Shown here one piece after another: positions 25,858 to 34,585 of a stretch of DNA of 64,000 nt (position 1 is its first letter; the number at the start of each line of letters is the position of its first letter). Source of the DNA: an uncultured Lachnospiraceae bacterium. Its GTDB lineage: Bacteria > Bacillota > Clostridia > Lachnospirales > Lachnospiraceae. The position numbers were made by a program, and so were the translations under genes. The notes beneath the pieces are model-generated. The model did not search any database. It saw only the letters and a program-made list of their open reading frames with translations, and was not told where the DNA came from. The DNA lies in NCBI GenBank assembly GCA_900316165.1, contig ONBW01000002.1:1-64000 (forward strand). The letters are read 5' to 3'.

Positions 25858-26421
25858 ATGAGCTCAGAAGAATTTGACGAGAGCACTATTGAATTGCATG
25901 AAGGAAGACCTGATGATCTTACAGGCAGAGAAGACAAGGAAATCAGGGTTTACGACCTCTTGGATTCTCTAGGAATCAAATACAAGAGGACAGATCACGC
26001 GCCGGCCACCACGATGGAGGTCTGCGACGTGATAGACGCTGTGCTCGACTGTCTGATCTGCAAGAACCTTTTTCTTTGCAACAGGCAGCAGACCAAGTTC
26101 TACCTGCTTATGATGCCGGGCCACAAGCAGTTCAAGACAAAGGACCTCTCAAAGCAGATTAACTCGGCGAGACTATCTTTTGCTCCTGAGGAAAAAATGG
26201 AAGAGTTCCTCGATATAAAGCCTGGCTCAGTCAGCATCATGGGACTTATGAATGACCACGACAACAATGTCCAGCTGTTAGTAGATAAGGATGTGCTCGC
26301 GGAAAAGTACGTCGGCTGCCACCCGTGTGTAAACACCTCGTCACTTAAAATGCTGACAAGTGACGTATTCGGGCCATACCTCAAGGCAGTACACCACGAC
26401 TATATCGAGGTAGAGCTGTAA
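25858..26421 (+). CDS. ProXp/PrdX-type aminoacyl-tRNA deacylase
   Basis: A 187-residue protein with a YbaK/ProRS-editing-like domain from about residue 28. VYDLLDSLGIKYKRTDHAPA is the conserved N-terminal helix and loop. NLFLCNRQQTKFYLLMMPG carries the lysine region, RLSFAPEEKMEEFLDIKPGS the signature, and VGCHPCVNTSSL the histidine loop. These proteins hydrolyse mischarged tRNA, usually Ala-tRNA(Pro). The first 27 residues are acidic and not part of the domain. It resembles PrdX of proline-fermenting clostridia, but no proline reductase genes lie nearby. Confidence 0.85.
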   Translation: MSSEEFDESTIELHEGRPDDLTGREDKEIRVYDLLDSLGIKYKRTDHAPATTMEVCDVIDAVLDCLICKNLFLCNRQQTKFYLLMMPGHKQFKTKDLSKQINSARLSFAPEEKMEEFLDIKPGSVSIMGLMNDHDNNVQLLVDKDVLAEKYVGCHPCVNTSSLKMLTSDVFGPYLKAVHHDYIEVEL

Positions 26422-26448
26422 CGTTTATTTTTCCAAGAAAAATAAACG
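26422..26448. terminator. Hairpin after the deacylase gene
   Basis: A perfect eleven-base-pair CGTTTATTTTT/AAAAATAAACG stem with a five-base loop starts one base after the stop codon. The T-rich left arm rather than a trailing U-run makes it an unusual terminator. It may act on the minus strand or protect the mRNA end. Confidence 0.5.
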
Positions 26449-26535
26449 CTTCGCCGCGAAAGGTCTATATATTGTCATAACACTCTTTGGTAAAAACAAC
26501 TGCATGAAATCGGCAAAAAATGAAAGGCATATGCT

Positions 26536-27378
26536 ATGTTTCATACTACATCTTACTCAAATGAACTTCCTTCAGTCGGCCTTGGAAGCACAGTCTTCTG
26601 GTACGGCAACAGGGAAGCTGAAAAGGCTATGGCGAGGGCTGTAGATGATGGACTTATCAGCCTTATCGATACGGCAGAGATGTACGGCGGTGGCAGAAGC
26701 GAGGAGGCAGTCGGCAGGGTACTTAAGGAGGTTGGACGCGATAAGGTCTTTCTCGTGGATAAAATTCTACCCAATAATGCCACACCTTCTGGTTTCAAAA
26801 AGAGTCTTGAGAAATCATTAAGGCGTCTCGGAACTGACCATATAGATCTGTATCTGCTGCACTGGAGGGAGAAGGCAGACCTCGCCTTTGTAGCGAAAGC
26901 AATGACGGAGGCAGTGGAAGAGGGGCTGATCCTCAGGTGGGGCGTTTCAAACTTTGATGTGAGCGATATGGAAGACCTTTTCTCAGTAAATCATGGAAAT
27001 GACTGCTTTACAGATCAGGTCCTTTACAATCTGTGCGAGCGCGGCCCGGAGTACGACCTTTTCCCGTGGCTTTCAGAGCATGGAGTCCATCCGATGTCTT
27101 ACTCATCACTTGGCTCTGACATGACAAAAACGAGAAAGACCTGTGAGTCCTGCCGGACGATACAGGAAATCAGTGCCGAGACCGGACTTTCCCCGGCAGC
27201 AATAATGCTCGCCTTTAACACCAGAAACCACGACCTCTGCGCGCTGTTTGGCAGCTCGTCCTATGATCACATAAAAACGAACCTCGCAGGCATAGGCAAA
27301 AATCTAACTCCATTCCTTGAAAAAATAAACGCAGCCTTCCCAGCACCCACAAAAAAGGTACCACTGGCGAAGATATGA
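26536..27378 (+). CDS. Aldo/keto reductase
   Basis: A 280-residue NAD(P)H-dependent oxidoreductase with a TIM-barrel fold. The catalytic tetrad is visible as Asp in LIDTAEMYGGG, the Tyr in the same motif, Lys in VDKILP, and His in LYLLHW. RWGVSNFDVSDM is the conserved strand 6 signature. The normal C-terminal cofactor loop is present (ALFGSSSYDHIKTNL). The substrate is unknown. Confidence 0.92.
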   Translation: MFHTTSYSNELPSVGLGSTVFWYGNREAEKAMARAVDDGLISLIDTAEMYGGGRSEEAVGRVLKEVGRDKVFLVDKILPNNATPSGFKKSLEKSLRRLGTDHIDLYLLHWREKADLAFVAKAMTEAVEEGLILRWGVSNFDVSDMEDLFSVNHGNDCFTDQVLYNLCERGPEYDLFPWLSEHGVHPMSYSSLGSDMTKTRKTCESCRTIQEISAETGLSPAAIMLAFNTRNHDLCALFGSSSYDHIKTNLAGIGKNLTPFLEKINAAFPAPTKKVPLAKI

Positions 27379-27442
27379 TATGAGAATAGATCAGGAATAA
27401 CATTGCCTGCACAAAATTCCTGTATCAAAAGAGCAGAAAAAA

Positions 27443-27480
27443 CTCCGCCGTGAGAAACCTCACAGCGGAGCGTTTTATTT
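27443..27480. terminator. Bidirectional terminator between the reductase and chemoreceptor genes
   Basis: CTCCGC.GTGAG pairs with CTCAC.GCGGAG (one mismatch, AAAC loop), with TTTTATTTTT on one side and an A-run on the other. It lies between two convergent genes. Confidence 0.85.
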
Positions 27481-27483
27481 TTA

Positions 27484-29427
27484 TCAGAGGGTTGAAAGCT
27501 CTTCGAGCTTTTCTTTGATCTGTGCCGCAGTTTCGAGAAGTGTCTGGACAGAAGCAGCTATCTCTTCGGCAGCGGCTGCTAAGTCGGTGGTCTTGTCGTT
27601 TACACCGTTTACAGTTTTCTGAAGGTCCTGCGCGTCCTGAGTCAGCCTGCTAACGGAATCTATTGCCCTGGACTGGCTCTCATTGCTCTTGTTTGCGGTG
27701 TCAGAGGATTCAGTGGCGAGAGAATTGATCTGCTCCGCGACGACAGCGAAGCCTCTTCCGGCATCTCCAGCTCTTGCAGCCTCGATGCTGGCATTTAATG
27801 CGAGCAGGTTGGTCTGCTTTGCTATGTCTACAACCTCGGCGTTGTTCTTTTCAAGCTCATCAAAGATATTATTGATCTCGCTCATTGAGCTTACGAGGCT
27901 TTCACAGAATTTGCTGACGTCGACCATATCTGAGGAGATCTCTGTGCTCTCCTGAGCATTGTTATCATTTCCGGCAGACATGTTATCGATAGCCTGATAC
28001 AGCTGTTCAAACGAATCATTGATATCAGAAATAGTATGCTGAATCTTATCCTTTTGTGCAGCAATAGTATTTTTCTCTTCTGTTACCTGCTTAGCAAGAG
28101 TATCAGCCTTCTCTCTGCCTTTTTCTACCAGCTGCTTCGTGTAGAAGATACAGTTTTCCTTGCGGTTGAAGCCATTGTAGATGGCATCGGCCATTTTTTC
28201 ACAGGTGTCATATCCACAACAGGAGCAGTTTATCTGGCGGCTTTCCTCTGTGGTCTTTAGCATATCGTTGTAGATTTCGTTCCGCTCTTCTTCAGTAGGA
28301 ATCTTATATGCGGCTTCTGCTGAGCGGTCCGTGTATTTTCTCAGGTAGTCATTTAAATCAAGGTTCTTAAACTGTTCGTTAAATTTTTTTAACCTCTGTG
28401 CAGGAGAAAGCTTTCTGCCCCAGGCAGTTTTCTTATCTCTCTTTGAATCTTCACGGATATCCAAAAGAGAACTGAACACATCGTCATCCTCAGCTTTATC
28501 GGCCTCGCAGCCAGTTCCGTACAAACAGCCCTGACCGCAGTTTAAAACATCGTAGAATAAATACTTGGATTCGCCTTTTGCAATCTTTTCTCTGTTGTTC
28601 GCAAGGAAATTATAGAGATGCTTTTCACCCTCCATCTGACGGATATGCACGTCATCGCCTAAGAACCAGTAGACATTCTCCTTAAGTCCGCCCGGCATAG
28701 GGTAGATAGAACCGAGACCGTATTCCACCTCATCTGTAGCGTCGCCTGACATGATTCCGTGCTCTCTTACGTATTTCATCATGTGATCTAAGGTGACATT
28801 GTAGCTCACATACCCGCCGTTATTCGGATCGGTGATCTCATACTTCTTTGCGATACAAGGGCTTATGAACGCGAGCTTATCTGTGATTCCCATCTGCTTT
28901 CTGACGTAAATGGCGGCGCACATCATAGGGCTCTGTACTGGGAAAAGCTTCGGTATAAGAGTTGGCTCATAGTGCTCTATGTAGCGGACTAAAGCCGGGC
29001 ACGGCTGAGAAATACCGCCGAGGAAATTATGCTTTGCTATGTAATTCAGGTATCCCCATGTACAGATATCAGCGCCGAATGAAACGCTGATGATATGATT
29101 TACTCCAAGCTTTTTTAAGCCACCGAGAACCTGGCCATATTCTCTCGGGTAATTGGCCTTGAACGCAGGTGCTAAAAGAATCGAAATCTTTTCTCCCTTA
29201 GCGAGATCTGCGAAAAACGCATCAGTATCATCATTAAACTCTCTTGCATGATGCTCGCAGGCGTCAAAGCACGAGCCGCAGGCAACGCATCTGTTCGGAT
29301 CTACATCGATCCTGTTCGCTCCGTCCTTTTCTACTGAATAGTTCGCGCCGATGCACGGACATACTCTCACACACTTGTTACATCCAATACAGTTATCGTT
29401 TGTATAAACGACCTGACTATCAGCCAT
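27484..29427 (-). CDS. Ferredoxin / iron-hydrogenase-like / chemoreceptor fusion
   Basis: A 647-residue soluble fusion. Residues 10-60 carry two 4Fe-4S motifs ([23 protein letters not shown]). Residues 75-345 resemble the iron-hydrogenase large subunit, with modified H-cluster motifs: SQPCPAL in place of [16 protein letters not shown] for the second, and [12 protein letters not shown] for the third. Near 415-450 is a further Fe-S motif, [18 protein letters not shown]. The C-terminal 200 residues are a methyl-accepting signalling hairpin with tip [20 protein letters not shown]. There is no transmembrane segment. I chose the ATG preceded by GGGAGG; an in-frame ATG 126 bases upstream would add an unrelated tail. 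It is probably a redox or hydrogen sensor feeding a chemotaxis pathway. Confidence 0.85.
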   Translation of the reverse strand: MADSQVVYTNDNCIGCNKCVRVCPCIGANYSVEKDGANRIDVDPNRCVACGSCFDACEHHAREFNDDTDAFFADLAKGEKISILLAPAFKANYPREYGQVLGGLKKLGVNHIISVSFGADICTWGYLNYIAKHNFLGGISQPCPALVRYIEHYEPTLIPKLFPVQSPMMCAAIYVRKQMGITDKLAFISPCIAKKYEITDPNNGGYVSYNVTLDHMMKYVREHGIMSGDATDEVEYGLGSIYPMPGGLKENVYWFLGDDVHIRQMEGEKHLYNFLANNREKIAKGESKYLFYDVLNCGQGCLYGTGCEADKAEDDDVFSSLLDIREDSKRDKKTAWGRKLSPAQRLKKFNEQFKNLDLNDYLRKYTDRSAEAAYKIPTEEERNEIYNDMLKTTEESRQINCSCCGYDTCEKMADAIYNGFNRKENCIFYTKQLVEKGREKADTLAKQVTEEKNTIAAQKDKIQHTISDINDSFEQLYQAIDNMSAGNDNNAQESTEISSDMVDVSKFCESLVSSMSEINNIFDELEKNNAEVVDIAKQTNLLALNASIEAARAGDAGRGFAVVAEQINSLATESSDTANKSNESQSRAIDSVSRLTQDAQDLQKTVNGVNDKTTDLAAAAEEIAASVQTLLETAAQIKEKLEELSTL

Positions 29428-29695
29428 CTCTGCCTCCCATATATACTCAGCAAATAAGTTACGTACTACATACTTTATTTTTAATATTTTTGTTAAGCAT
29501 ATACAAGAAAAAATTATTAAAAATGTGTCATTTTTTTGAGAAATCTGATGCAATATCTCTTAATCTGTTGCAATTACCCGATTTAAATTGATAAAGATGC
29601 AACTGAATGATATATTACGGATAGAGTCTAATCGCAGATAATCCCCAGGATTTATATACATAGCTATTGAAAAAATAACCGAAGGAGGAGTCAGC

Positions 29696-30793
29696 ATGAG
29701 CGAGCAGGTACAATGCGATTTCTTGAGAAAGAGAATGGTCGAGCTTCGAGAGAAAAATCACAAATCCCAGTCAGATATGGCAGAGCTGATTGGATGTAAT
29801 AAGTCGACACTTTCCCGCGCAGAGAAGGTAGGTGGGAGCACCAGCTATAAAACCGTGCTTGGGTTCGCCGAGGATTATTGTGACAAGCTTGGGCTTACAA
29901 CGGAGCAGAAGGAGCAGTTCTTAAGAGGAACGAGGGTTGTTGTGACGGATACGTCCGCCCTGCTCAAAAATGTTCAGCTGATAGACGAGCTGAGCAGAGA
30001 GTACAGCAAGGTAATTGTACCTGATATAGTTGAGAATGAACTCGATTATATAAAGGATCATAAAAAAAATAACAGCCTGTCTACAACAGCCTGGCAGATT
30101 TTAAAAAGCATAGACGGAAAGCCCAACGTTATTACCCGTGATTTTCACGGGAACAAGAATTCTGGAAACAACGATACAAAAATCATTTCAGTGGCAAGGG
30201 CCTGCGCGGAGGAGTTCAATTGTGAGGTGGACATTATAACCAATGATGCAGGCTTTTCTGCAAGGCTCAGTGGAAATGAAAAAATCCATGCTCTATTTCT
30301 TGGAACATACATCGCACGGAAACAGAACCTGACAGATATAGACACTCTAAGAAAAATAAACGCCTACTACGCAGATTCCTACGATGATATAGAAAAGGTC
30401 CTTGGCATATCGATTCCAAATGCAGATGAGTTAAATGCCTATCTCCCGGAGGGAAACGGATTTACACTGATCATCTCTGTAGTCAGGAACAGGAAGGAAC
30501 CAATGGCTGGAAGAAAGGCAAAAATCAGGTGGCTTATCGCCCATGGAGCTGATGTAAACAAGAGAGATAATGGAAAGTATTACCTGCCACCTCTTTCCCA
30601 TTCTGTACAGAACGGAGATTTTGAGATGTTTAAATTTCTCCTGCATGAATGTGGGGCGGATCCGAATGTCGGAAGCCGTAACCCTGACGATTCCGGGAAG
30701 ATTCGACAGAAAAATGATGGGAATATGCCTCTTATGATAGCTGCCTGGGACAATAAGAAGGAGTTTGTAAGGGAGCTCTGCAATGCAGTTTGA
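29696..30793 (+). CDS. XRE HTH - PIN nuclease - ankyrin fusion protein
   Basis: A 365-residue protein with three parts. Residues 8-60 form a Cro/XRE-type HTH (SQSDMAELIGCNKSTLSRAE). Residues 81-200 look like a PIN ribonuclease domain: VVVTDTSALL with D85, IVPDIVENELDYIK with E113 or E115, NNDTKIISVAR with D160, and IITNDAGF with D184 make a complete acidic set. Residues 255-365 carry two or three ankyrin-like repeats (WLIAHGADVNKRDNG, PLSHSVQNGDFEMFKFLLHE, PLMIAAWDNKKEFVREL). GAAGGAGG precedes the ATG. It heads an apparent operon with the kinase-HAD and PRTase genes. A target-regulated RNase is inferred, not shown. Confidence 0.8.
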   Translation: MSEQVQCDFLRKRMVELREKNHKSQSDMAELIGCNKSTLSRAEKVGGSTSYKTVLGFAEDYCDKLGLTTEQKEQFLRGTRVVVTDTSALLKNVQLIDELSREYSKVIVPDIVENELDYIKDHKKNNSLSTTAWQILKSIDGKPNVITRDFHGNKNSGNNDTKIISVARACAEEFNCEVDIITNDAGFSARLSGNEKIHALFLGTYIARKQNLTDIDTLRKINAYYADSYDDIEKVLGISIPNADELNAYLPEGNGFTLIISVVRNRKEPMAGRKAKIRWLIAHGADVNKRDNGKYYLPPLSHSVQNGDFEMFKFLLHECGADPNVGSRNPDDSGKIRQKNDGNMPLMIAAWDNKKEFVRELCNAV

Positions 30794-30820
30794 CAGGAAT
30801 TATTGCTATAAGGAGTCGCT

Positions 30821-31873
30821 ATGAGGATTGGTCTGTATGGAATGCCATCAGCCGGGAAATCATTCATTCTGGAAAAAATCGACTTTATCAGGGTGATTTC
30901 CGGAAGCAGGATGCTTCGTGAGTTGTGCCCGGATTTTGATAAAAAGGATGAAGAGAATAAGAAAATCGCGCGCCAGCAGTTAGCAGACCATCTGATGGCT
31001 GAGGACTCATTTATAATGGACGGACACTATGCGTTTGGTGACAGGATTGCCTTTACAGAAAGTGACGGCCGCCTGTACGATGCCTTTGTCTACCTCTACA
31101 TATCTCCTGAGGTGCTGCGGGAGAGGATGGAAGGCTCTGAAAAGAACCAGAAATATCTGGCCTATGACATAGCTGAATGGCAGAATAGAGAAATAGAGGC
31201 TCTGAGGGCATTCTGCCACGCAAACGATAAGGATTTCTATGTGGTTGACAATCCGCCACAAAACAGTTTTGATGATGTCTCGGATGTCGTTTATTTTTTA
31301 AAGGATGTGATTTGTGGGTTCAGCTGCGTTTCCATGGCGGAAAGGTGCGCAGGTGACATCCTTTCGAAAAGCAGGTCTCGTAAGATTACACTTATGGACG
31401 GCGATAGAACTGTTACTATCGAGGACACCTCAAATGCGGTGTTTGGATATACTACGCAGCTTTATGACGGGAATTTTTATACCGGATATCAGTCGTGGAA
31501 GCAGGCAAAGGAGTTTGAAAGCTACAGCTTTGAAAAATTAACGCGCATTCCGGTTTCTCTAAACGAGAACGTCTGTGAAAAAATAAATGAAGATACTTAT
31601 ATTCTCACATCAGGTCATGAGCGTGTCTGGGATTTTATATCCAGAGAGCTTGGCGTTCCCTGCTACTTCGGGATTGAGATGTCTGCCGAGACAAAGTTTT
31701 TTATTACGAAGAAGCTTCAGAGGGCAGGAAAGCGCGTTCTCGCATATGGGGACAGCATGAATGATTACTATATGCTGAAGCAGGCTGATAGAGGATTCTT
31801 AGTTCAGAGGCAGGATGAATCCTTCAGCAGATCGTTGAAGGGAAAGGATTTAAGAGGACTTGTAATTGTTTGA
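30821..31873 (+). CDS. P-loop kinase - HAD phosphatase fusion
   Basis: A 350-residue bifunctional-looking protein. Residues 1-165 are a small-kinase-like P-loop domain with Walker A GMPSAGKS at 7-14, IMDGHY at 65-70 in the Walker B position, and an arginine-rich lid (LRERMEGSEKNQ). Residues 187-350 are a HAD hydrolase: motif I LMDGDRTV with D193 and D195, motif II ILTSGHE with T263, a lysine near 292-298, and motif IV YGDSMNDYYML with D311 and D315. The long gap between motifs I and II implies a cap, and GDSMND is nearest to SerB/Cof-type phosphatases. AAGGAG precedes the ATG, 27 bases after the upstream gene. The substrate is unknown. Confidence 0.8.
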   Translation: MRIGLYGMPSAGKSFILEKIDFIRVISGSRMLRELCPDFDKKDEENKKIARQQLADHLMAEDSFIMDGHYAFGDRIAFTESDGRLYDAFVYLYISPEVLRERMEGSEKNQKYLAYDIAEWQNREIEALRAFCHANDKDFYVVDNPPQNSFDDVSDVVYFLKDVICGFSCVSMAERCAGDILSKSRSRKITLMDGDRTVTIEDTSNAVFGYTTQLYDGNFYTGYQSWKQAKEFESYSFEKLTRIPVSLNENVCEKINEDTYILTSGHERVWDFISRELGVPCYFGIEMSAETKFFITKKLQRAGKRVLAYGDSMNDYYMLKQADRGFLVQRQDESFSRSLKGKDLRGLVIV

Positions 31874-32369
31874 ATTAGAAAAGACTGAAGAGGTAAAGGA
31901 GCTTATTGCGATAACCAAATCGGATTCTGGCGTATCGGGTCCAAGGCTTGCTAAGGCCCATATGAGGCTCGGCGGGCTTGTAGCGGAGCATCTGCCTGAG
32001 CTCAATCCATTGGATACCACGATTGTGGCTATAATGCGGGGCGGGATATTCTTTGCAGAGGGCATGTATTTTGCACTGGGCTGCAGATTAGAGACCTACG
32101 ATCCAAAGCATCAGAAATTCGAAAGGCCTGGCACGAAGAACGTTATCCTGGTGGATTCAGTGATAAACACAGGGAAAACTATCCGTGACATCTTAGCTCC
32201 TGATATGTATGTGGCCTGCTGCGTGATAAATGAAAGGGCTGTACCCGCCTTTAGTGATATGCTGTACACGGCAAGGGTTTCGAGGAATTTTTATGTAGGT
32301 GAGGATGTAAAAAGGCAGTCTGGAGGCATCGGTCCGGACACGACGATGCGGTTGTTTAACCAGCTGTAA
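31866..32369 (+). CDS. Uracil-PRTase-like phosphoribosyltransferase
   Basis: A 167-residue type I phosphoribosyltransferase. The PRPP loop is ILVDSVINTGKT (94-105). The upstream VAIMRGGIFFAEGM and the C-terminal IGPDTTMRLFNQL resemble uracil phosphoribosyltransferase, but the protein is about 40 residues shorter than Upp. The start appears to be TTG at 31866, within an eight-base overlap with the kinase-HAD gene; AGAGGA lies ten bases upstream and no ATG occurs before residue 33. It would make a nucleotide from a base and PRPP, or the reverse, together with the kinase and phosphatase. Confidence 0.75.
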   Translation: MFELEKTEEVKELIAITKSDSGVSGPRLAKAHMRLGGLVAEHLPELNPLDTTIVAIMRGGIFFAEGMYFALGCRLETYDPKHQKFERPGTKNVILVDSVINTGKTIRDILAPDMYVACCVINERAVPAFSDMLYTARVSRNFYVGEDVKRQSGGIGPDTTMRLFNQL

Positions 32370-32410
32370 AAACACATTCATGAAAAGCTATAAATGATAA
32401 AGTGTTTTTT
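32368..32410 (+). terminator. Probable terminator of the PIN/kinase/PRTase operon
   Basis: AAAAACAC and GTGTTTTT pair across about 26 bases that can form an imperfect inner ATTCAT/ATGAT stem, with a T-run at the end. It starts at the PRTase stop. Confidence 0.5.
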
Positions 32411-32527
32411 CAGAAACAGTTTTTTAAGTACCTGTTTTTGTTGAAATGCCAGAGTGGGAAATGTATAATATTTGCAATCTGTTGCGAAGAAAGAAGATTT
32501 ATTAGGGTGTAGGAGTTTCTAATAGCT

Positions 32528-33454
32528 TTGTTAGATGGGAGCAAAAAGATTTATACATTTGGAAAAAGAAAAATTAAAAAATTAGCCGGTCTTATGATTT
32601 TAACTGCTGGGATTCTTTGGGGTATCCTCGGCATTTTTGTAAGAGAGCTGAATGCTGATGATCTGGCCTCAATGGATATCGTTCTTATCCGTGCTGTGAC
32701 CACGACAATAATCCTTCTGCCTATTCTTTTTATTCGGAAAAAGGGAGAGTGGAAAATCCGACTGAGGGATATCTGGTGCTTCATTGGTACTGGAATCGGA
32801 AGCATTGTATTTTTCAATTTCTGCTATTTTAAGGCAGTAGTGATGACCTCTCTGTCTGTAGCGGCGGTTCTTCTTTATACCGCACCGGCTTTTGTGATCA
32901 TCATATCAGCGTTTATTTTCAGGGAGAGGGTTACAGTCAAAAAAGTCATTGCTCTGATTCTTACCTTCCTTGGGCTGATGCTTGTTACTGGAATTCTCGG
33001 AAGTGGCAGCAGGCTTTCTGCAGGCGGTATACTTTTTGGCCTTGGAGCAGGCCTTGGCTATGCACTGTATTCTATTTTTTCAAGATTTGCTATACAGAGG
33101 GGATATCCACCTCTGACAATCACCTTCTATACATTTCTCATTGCAGCCATCTCTTCCGCAGTTATGACTAATCCTGTAAGGATTATTGGCTCATTTACGG
33201 CAAGACCATTTCTTCTGATTCCGGCCTTGCTTCTGGGAGCTTTGTGCACGGTATGTCCATTTGCTCTGTATACGACTGGCCTGCAGTACACTGAGAACGG
33301 AGTTGCTTCTATCATCGCCTCAATCGAGCCGGTAGCCTCTACAGTTGTTGGAGCGCTTATCTACGGAGAGTTTCTTTCAGCATGGAATGCAGCAGGCGTT
33401 GTGATGGTGCTTTCCGGAGTTATCATAAGCAGTTTAAGACCGAAAAAATCATAA
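32528..33454 (+). CDS. EamA/DMT family transporter
   Basis: A 308-residue inner-membrane protein of the drug/metabolite transporter superfamily, with ten predicted helices in two EamA repeats (GILWGILGIFVRELNADDLA in the first; GLGYALYSIFSRFAI opening the second). The C-terminal EPVASTVVGALIYGEFLS is the conserved helix 9 motif. The start is uncertain: the TTG used here lies 12 bases after AGGAG, and an ATG lies 66 bases downstream at 32594. The substrate is unknown. Confidence 0.85.
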   Translation: MLDGSKKIYTFGKRKIKKLAGLMILTAGILWGILGIFVRELNADDLASMDIVLIRAVTTTIILLPILFIRKKGEWKIRLRDIWCFIGTGIGSIVFFNFCYFKAVVMTSLSVAAVLLYTAPAFVIIISAFIFRERVTVKKVIALILTFLGLMLVTGILGSGSRLSAGGILFGLGAGLGYALYSIFSRFAIQRGYPPLTITFYTFLIAAISSAVMTNPVRIIGSFTARPFLLIPALLLGALCTVCPFALYTTGLQYTENGVASIIASIEPVASTVVGALIYGEFLSAWNAAGVVMVLSGVIISSLRPKKS

Positions 33455-33468
33455 ACCTATGATATTCT

Positions 33469-33494
33469 GACCGTTCCTGTAACGGTCTTTTTTT
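33469..33494 (+). terminator. Terminator of the DMT transporter gene
   Basis: A GACCGTT/AACGGTC stem with a CCTGT loop is followed by TTTTTTT. Confidence 0.85.
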
Positions 33495-33569
33495 ATTTTA
33501 GTAATTCTCTTTGACGGGTGGTATAATAGCCATGCAGACTTTTTTGAAAAAATAATAAGGAGTTTTTCT

Positions 33570-34247
33570 ATGGCAGATAATCTGAGCAGAAAAGAGATTC
33601 ATTTTACAGATGATATGGTTAAGCCTCTTTTGGAGACGAAGTTTATAAAGGTATATGACCTGCAGTATAAGGAGGGGAAGCATTATTACAATGTAACCCG
33701 TAAGGAGAAAAAGGATTTGACTGCTCTGCAGTCGGATGATGAGTTTAAGGCTGGAATTCCTGACGCAGTAAGCTGCTATGTGATACTTGAGTTTCCTGAT
33801 GATGAGCCGAGGCTTCTTACATTTTATGAATTCAGATATCCGACGGGACGGTATCTGCTCAGCATTCCGGCAGGACTTATTGATCCGGCAGACCGCGCGA
33901 CAGGTGATGCGGTGCTTTCTGCAGCAAGGCGTGAGATAAAGGAAGAGACCGGGATTTTGGTAAAGGATACGGATATTTTTTACACGCTAAATCCGATGGC
34001 CTTCAGCTCACCGGGCATGACAGATGAGAGCAATGCACTGGTATGTGCAGTTGTAAGGCTTGACGATAAAAGTGCCTTAAATCATAAAGGAATAGAGGGC
34101 TCTGAAAAAATGGAGGGCTTCAGGCTCTTAAGTAAGCAGGAGGCGCTTGACATCATAAAGTCAGGCAGGGATGAGTTCGGAAATACATTCTCGCTTATGA
34201 CTTGGTCAGGGCTGATGTATTTCGTTTCGGATTTGTGGAAGAATTGA
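33570..34247 (+). CDS. NUDIX hydrolase
   Basis: A 225-residue NUDIX-fold pyrophosphohydrolase. The core REIKEETGI with the upstream AGLIDPADRAT makes a Nudix box whose first half is a few residues longer than the canonical G-x5-E spacing. SSPGMTDESNALV is the ADP-ribose pyrophosphatase-like segment. About 70 N-terminal residues precede the fold. AAGGAG is present before the ATG. It probably hydrolyses ADP-ribose or another NDP-X; the substrate is not certain. Confidence 0.87.
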   Translation: MADNLSRKEIHFTDDMVKPLLETKFIKVYDLQYKEGKHYYNVTRKEKKDLTALQSDDEFKAGIPDAVSCYVILEFPDDEPRLLTFYEFRYPTGRYLLSIPAGLIDPADRATGDAVLSAARREIKEETGILVKDTDIFYTLNPMAFSSPGMTDESNALVCAVVRLDDKSALNHKGIEGSEKMEGFRLLSKQEALDIIKSGRDEFGNTFSLMTWSGLMYFVSDLWKN

Positions 34248-34312
34248 ATTTCCGGCTCCGCATTGTATTTTATCTCCTGGAAACATCCTCATATAGCAAC
34301 AAAAGACAGGGT

Positions 34313-34348
34313 AAAAAGAAAAATCCCCTCCGGATTCATCCGGAGGGG
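34313..34348 (-). terminator. Terminator of the putative 6S RNA transcript
   Basis: On the minus strand, an eleven-base-pair CCCCTCCGGAT/ATCCGGAGGGG stem is followed by ATTTTTCTTTTT. The plus-strand side has only a weak T-tract, so it mainly serves the minus-strand RNA. Confidence 0.8.
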
Positions 34349-34359
34349 ACTATTATTCT

Positions 34360-34579
34360 AAAAAACACTCAGGCAGCAGGCCCGCATTCTTGACTCCTAG
34401 CGCGCAGCCAGGTGGGTTGCCGCAACAGACCTTCAGCCCTCTACTGGAAGCGGGGCGAAGCCCGAACTTCTCTGCACAAGTGCATACACCGAAGCCCGAC
34501 ATCCGGTCTGAGATATAGGGATCCCGATTTAAAGTAATTGTAGGTTCAAAAACTACGGGAAAACGAGCTGCCTGAGCTT
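34360..34579 (-). ncRNA. ssrS: Probable 6S RNA (SsrS)
   Basis: The 457-base gap before pheS holds a minus-strand RNA unit. A promoter on that strand starts transcription near 34579. The ends pair perfectly (CTCAGGCAGC with GCTGCCTGAG, 34567-34576 and 34368-34377), followed by GTGTTTTTT. The interior is a long, mostly paired rod with bulges and no open reading frame. This long irregular hairpin of about 210 bases with a closing stem is the 6S architecture, and the GAACC...CGGGATCCC region resembles clostridial 6S sequences as I remember them. 6S binds the sigma-A RNA polymerase holoenzyme. RNase P, tmRNA and SRP signatures are absent. Confidence 0.65.
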
Positions 34580-34585
34580 GATTCT

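Noticed and set aside
27484..29553. Longer N-terminus for the hydrogenase-like chemoreceptor
   Set aside because: The extra 42 residues are hydrophobic and unlike the family, and a good ribosome site precedes the internal ATG. A membrane anchor is therefore not supported.
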